Source: Patescibacteria group bacterium | GTDB lineage: Bacteria; Patescibacteriota; Patescibacteriia; UBA9934 | Direction of reading: 5' to 3' | Assembly: GCA_018896835.1 (NCBI GenBank) | Contig: JAHILS010000039.1 | Coordinates: forward strand, 1-7,689 | Length of the DNA stretch: 7,689 bases | Shown here: in pieces, positions 4,844 to 7,689 of the stretch | How positions within the stretch are numbered: the stretch's first letter is position 1 | Layout of the letters: every line of letters starts with the position of its first letter | Translations under genes and position numbers: made by a program | The notes under the pieces: generated by a model | What the model was told of the DNA's origin: nothing | Seen by the model: only the letters and a program-made list of their open reading frames with translations | Databases searched by the model: none

Positions 4844-5725
4844 TTACTTTAAGTAAACTTTATTACCAAAACGCAAATCAATATACTCTAAATCATTCAA
4901 AGCATTTTTATATTCTTGAACAATGAGTTCCAAATTTTTGAATTGTTCTTGTGGGTCCCCTACCCCGTCAAAATAGATATCCACGCCAAGTGTAGTTTTT
5001 ACAATTAGCCATTCTTGATTGGGGTTGTCGATAATGTATGAAATTGGATATATGAGCGCACTTCTAAGTAGATTATCAAATATGTCCAATGAGCCTAGAA
5101 CGTCTCCTGATACTAATTGATAATTTTCATCAACTGCACTATATGACGTGTCCCAGATAGCAATTATTGGCGATTGCAAGTAAATATATGAATTTTTTTG
5201 GGTATTTATTTGGATTTCTGCTTCATTTTTTTCTTCATCAGTTAGTTGCCTGACAGCTTGTCCATTCTCGTCTAAAAATATCATTACATTGTTCGATATC
5301 CAGACAAACCTCTTTATTCTTTCCTCGGCTGTAATATACAGAATTCTACCCTTTCTTTGTATTTGAATATTTTTTAATTGATATTCATTTTCAAGTTTTG
5401 TTTTTATATTGTCTTTACTGTAAAACCAAGTATGATTTCCTGGTAGTAATTTTAAAACTGGTTTCATTAATTCTTGTCGAACAGATTCTTCAATTGCTGA
5501 TGGCTGGACTGTGATCAAACCACTTACTTGGATATCAGAAATATGCATCCAGGGAATAACAATAGCGGCCCAAGTCAAAACAACAAGTAAAAAAACGCTA
5601 ATTGGGATAAAGAGATACCTTTTGAAAGAATATGGCTTGTCTTGGTTGGAGAAATAAGGATTTTCAAAACGTGATCTCTTATACTGTTGAATTTGATGAG
5701 ATTTTAAGAAATTGCGTCTTTTCAT
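4844..5725 (-). CDS. ftsQ: cell division protein FtsQ/DivIB
   Basis: The 293-residue protein has the FtsQ/DivIB layout. A basic cytoplasmic tail (1-36) is followed by a single transmembrane helix (about 37-58, from YLFIPISVFLL to VIPW). A POTRA domain follows (about 61-133: HISDIQVSGL near its start, then ITAEERI near its end), and then a beta-rich extracytoplasmic domain reaching the C-terminus. FtsQ links early and late divisome proteins through FtsL and FtsB and helps control septal peptidoglycan synthesis. The POTRA opening, helix then I-x-V-x-G, is the strongest family mark; overall similarity is low, as is usual for FtsQ. The start is 11 bases after the alr stop, consistent with cotranscription, although a -10-like box overlaps that stop. 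No mur, ftsA or ftsZ gene is adjacent, so it is detached from the classical dcw cluster. No good minus-strand terminator is visible downstream. Confidence 0.87.
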   Translation of the reverse strand: MKRRNFLKSHQIQQYKRSRFENPYFSNQDKPYSFKRYLFIPISVFLLVVLTWAAIVIPWMHISDIQVSGLITVQPSAIEESVRQELMKPVLKLLPGNHTWFYSKDNIKTKLENEYQLKNIQIQRKGRILYITAEERIKRFVWISNNVMIFLDENGQAVRQLTDEEKNEAEIQINTQKNSYIYLQSPIIAIWDTSYSAVDENYQLVSGDVLGSLDIFDNLLRSALIYPISYIIDNPNQEWLIVKTTLGVDIYFDGVGDPQEQFKNLELIVQEYKNALNDLEYIDLRFGNKVYLK

Positions 5726-5733
5726 ATTAAATT

Positions 5734-5741
5734 ATTTTATA
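5734..5741 (-). promoter_or_regulatory. possible -10 box ahead of ftsQ
   Basis: Minus-strand TATAAAAT overlaps the alr stop codon and ends 8 bases before the ftsQ ATG. The spacing matches the -10-to-start arrangement at 364-379 and 3081-3094, which would again give a leaderless message. No good -35 box is seen, and a TA-rich octamer is not rare in this DNA, so it may be chance within an operon. Confidence 0.3.
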
Positions 5742-6885
5742 CTAAAATTCTGGGAATATGTTCGGCAATTCTTGTTACTACCTCGTAGTGTATTGTGTTT
5801 GTCATTAAAGCGTGATCGTCTGCGGATATAACATTCATGCCACCACGGCCTAATATAATTACCTCGTCTCCAATGTTCGCGTTTGGCACAGATGAAATAT
5901 TGACAACACACATATTCATACAAATTAGGCCCAATATTGAACATTTTTGGCCATGTATTATTACGTGCCCCTTATTTGATAGTGATCTAACAAGGCCATC
6001 GTAATAACCCACAGGTAGAATTGCGATTCGCATCGGTCTATCACTTACAAATATTTGATCATACCCAACCGCTGTTCCACTGCCAATATCCTTAATCTGA
6101 GCAATCCTAGTTTTCCAATTTAATATTGGTTTAAGCTGAAATGTTGGTCTTTTTTTGGTAAATAGTTCTTTAACGTCTTGTGACGGCCAAAGCCCATACT
6201 GAGCAATGCCAATGCGTACAAGTGATTTGTGAGTTTCTGGGTATAGGATGGTAGATGCACTGCAGGATATGTGTAAGTGTTTTGGCTTAAACCCAAATCG
6301 TTCGCAGGTTTCAATAAAAAAATCAAAAATTTCATTTTGTTTTATAGTTATGTCTGGTTTGAGTGCTTTTTCTGATGATGAAAAGTGTGATGCTAGGCTA
6401 TAGATTTGTACCAGTCCATTTTGCTTTTCTATGCTTGCTAAAAGATGTTTAAAGTCCTTTTCGGCTATTCCTTGTCTTTGTGTGCCTGTTTCGCATTTTA
6501 TATTAACAAAGCAGGTTTTCTGTAAATCTTGAGCGCATTGTGCGAGTTTCTGGACGGTAATCTCATCATAAATAGTAATAATTGCATTGATAAATATCGC
6601 GTCTCGCAGTCTTTCTTCTGGTATATAGCCAAGAATATAAATTTCTATATTTTGTGAAATACTTCTTATTTTCACAGCTTCATCAATTGAATCAACAGCA
6701 AAACTGTTAATCCCATTTTGGATTCCAAGTTCTGTCATTAATTCTAGTCCATGTCCGTAAGCATTCGCTTTTAATACGGAACAAAAGGTCACTTCTGGTG
6801 AAAGAAGTGACTTTAATATTTTTATATTGTGCTCATAAGCTGATTGATCTATTTCAACCCAAGTCTTTGTACTATTTTTTGGCAT
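5737..6885 (-). CDS. alr: alanine racemase (PLP-dependent)
   Basis: The enzyme interconverts L- and D-alanine in the cytoplasm, supplying D-Ala for peptidoglycan. From the ATG at 6883-6885 it is 382 residues, a usual length. The PLP lysine is Lys39 in VLKANAYGHG, and Tyr265 in GTAVGYD is the opposing catalytic base; both fall at the numbering known from the Geobacillus enzyme. Arg214 (RIGIAQYGL) fits the residue contacting the PLP ring nitrogen, and PVGYYDG (281-287) and HYEVVTR (366-372) are typical. KCETGTQRQG (130-139) and CMNM (312-315) replace the common K-x-DTGM-x-R-x-G and CMDQ forms, and seem to be subfamily variants. An in-frame start 63 bases upstream is rejected because it overlaps the end of serS and adds residues unlike the family. 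The chosen start is one base after the serS stop, without a Shine-Dalgarno sequence. Confidence 0.95.
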   Translation of the reverse strand: MPKNSTKTWVEIDQSAYEHNIKILKSLLSPEVTFCSVLKANAYGHGLELMTELGIQNGINSFAVDSIDEAVKIRSISQNIEIYILGYIPEERLRDAIFINAIITIYDEITVQKLAQCAQDLQKTCFVNIKCETGTQRQGIAEKDFKHLLASIEKQNGLVQIYSLASHFSSSEKALKPDITIKQNEIFDFFIETCERFGFKPKHLHISCSASTILYPETHKSLVRIGIAQYGLWPSQDVKELFTKKRPTFQLKPILNWKTRIAQIKDIGSGTAVGYDQIFVSDRPMRIAILPVGYYDGLVRSLSNKGHVIIHGQKCSILGLICMNMCVVNISSVPNANIGDEVIILGRGGMNVISADDHALMTNTIHYEVVTRIAEHIPRILV

Positions 6886-6886
6886 A

Positions 6887-7689
6887 TTAGACCGTAGGAA
6901 TAAGTCTATCCTTTCCGCCCATAAATGGGCGCAAGACTTCAGGAACAATTACTGATCCATCTTCTTGCTGGAAGTTTTCCAAAATTGCTATTAGTGTGCG
7001 ACCAATGGCAAAGGTTGTGCCATTAAGTGTATGAACTAGTTGTGGTTTTCCATCTCCAATTTTATACCTGGTATTTAATCGACGAGCTTGGAAGTCGGTG
7101 CATGAGCTACATGAATGTGTTTCTCTGTAAACTTTTTGAGAAGGCATCCAGGCCTCGATATCATATTTGCGAGCAGCAGGAAGACCAAGGTCGCCAGTTA
7201 CCATTTTGATTACACGGTAAGGAATTTTTAAACCTTGCATTAATGTTTCTTCGATCTCTAAAATTAAGTTATGTTCAGCATCAGAATTTTCTGGCGTTGA
7301 GAAGCTAAACATCTCGACTTTATCAAACTGATGAACACGCAAAATTCCTTTTGTATCCTTACCATAAGACCCTGCTTCCCTTCTGTAACATGGCGAAAAC
7401 CCGACGTATCTAATTGGAAGCTTTGCTCCATCTAGTATTTCGTCCATGTGCATTGCTCCTACTGATTGCTCAGAAGTTCCAATTAAGTACATGTTGTCTT
7501 TTGACAAATAGTAAATTTCATCATGACCTCCGTGCTCTAAATATCCCATTGCCCGCATAACCTCTGGTTTGACCATATGAGGCGTTATAACTGGTGTAAA
7601 GCCGTGTTTAGCTACGGTTTGGAGTGCATACTGGATTAGAGCAAATTCGAGCAATACGCCATCACCTTTAAGGTAGGTGAACCTTGCGC
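6887..7689 (-). CDS. serS: seryl-tRNA synthetase, C-terminal catalytic part (runs off right edge)
   Basis: The minus-strand frame stays open to the edge and gives 266 residues of a class II synthetase that charges tRNA-Ser, and tRNA-Sec where present. It enters with ARFTYLKGDGVLLEFAL, then motif 1 ending GFTPVITP, the serine-pocket GTSEQS, motif 2 (CYRREAGSYGKDTKG followed by RVHQF) and motif 3 (IGRTLIAILENFQQ), then VPEVLRPFMGG near the C-terminus. All three class II motifs are intact. Bacterial SerRS is usually about 420-430 residues, so about 160 residues, including the tRNA-binding coiled-coil arm, lie beyond the window. The stop is one base before the alr start, so serS, alr and ftsQ probably form one transcript. 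The promoter is outside the window. Confidence 0.96.
   Translation of the reverse strand, partial: ARFTYLKGDGVLLEFALIQYALQTVAKHGFTPVITPHMVKPEVMRAMGYLEHGGHDEIYYLSKDNMYLIGTSEQSVGAMHMDEILDGAKLPIRYVGFSPCYRREAGSYGKDTKGILRVHQFDKVEMFSFSTPENSDAEHNLILEIEETLMQGLKIPYRVIKMVTGDLGLPAARKYDIEAWMPSQKVYRETHSCSSCTDFQARRLNTRYKIGDGKPQLVHTLNGTTFAIGRTLIAILENFQQEDGSVIVPEVLRPFMGGKDRLIPTV

Noticed and set aside
5732..5944. Minus-strand open frame of 70 codons overlapping the end of alr
   Set aside because: It is an out-of-frame shadow of the alr C-terminal region, with no domain and no start signal.
6886..6948. Upstream extension of alr to a start at 6948
   Set aside because: The extra 21 residues lie in the serS coding sequence and do not resemble an Alr N-terminus. 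The internal ATG at 6883-6885 puts the PLP lysine at 39 as in known enzymes.

Overview
The window reads as a compact, AT-rich bacterial chromosome segment using the standard code (TGA is a true stop at 790-792). It resembles genomes of the Candidatus Patescibacteria / CPR type: tightly packed genes, almost no Shine-Dalgarno sequences, several start codons lying directly behind a -10 box, and a glutamyl-tRNA synthetase with an extra loop between its signature motifs. This placement is an inference from style and protein character; no rRNA or phylogenetic marker here can prove it.

Layout. The left edge holds the first 84 codons of clpB on the minus strand, behind a clear sigma70-type promoter overlapped by a CIRCE element, so it is very probably under HrcA heat-shock control. 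Diverging from it is a plus-strand run: a small YjdF/DUF2238-like membrane protein (379-792), a WecG/TagA/CpsF-family glycosyltransferase (789-1604) and gltX (1606-3069). These genes overlap or are 1 base apart. A secreted coiled-coil plus M23 peptidase of the EnvC/PcsB type (3094-4281) follows, with its own extended -10 promoter and an intrinsic terminator at 4330-4354. From the right edge a minus-strand run reads inward: serS (C-terminal part), alr (alanine racemase) and ftsQ/divIB, with 1 and 11 bases between genes.

The two runs converge on a 562-base AT-rich gap (4282-4843). It contains no credible ORF but is not featureless. It is bracketed by a perfect 12-bp inverted repeat, has a terminator at each end that both work for plus-strand transcription, and carries a dyad near its middle that reuses the repeat's GTGTCGTA core and has the 11-6-11 shape of a Xer/dif site. 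This gap is the best candidate for something undescribed: a structured noncoding RNA, a recombination site or a degenerate small element. The sequence alone does not decide among them.

Functionally, the genes divide between cell envelope work (wall-polymer glycosyl transfer, D-alanine supply, the FtsQ divisome protein, a peptidoglycan hydrolase or hydrolase activator) and core protein synthesis and quality control (two aminoacyl-tRNA synthetases, ClpB). I found no tRNA or rRNA gene, CRISPR array, transposase or phage gene.
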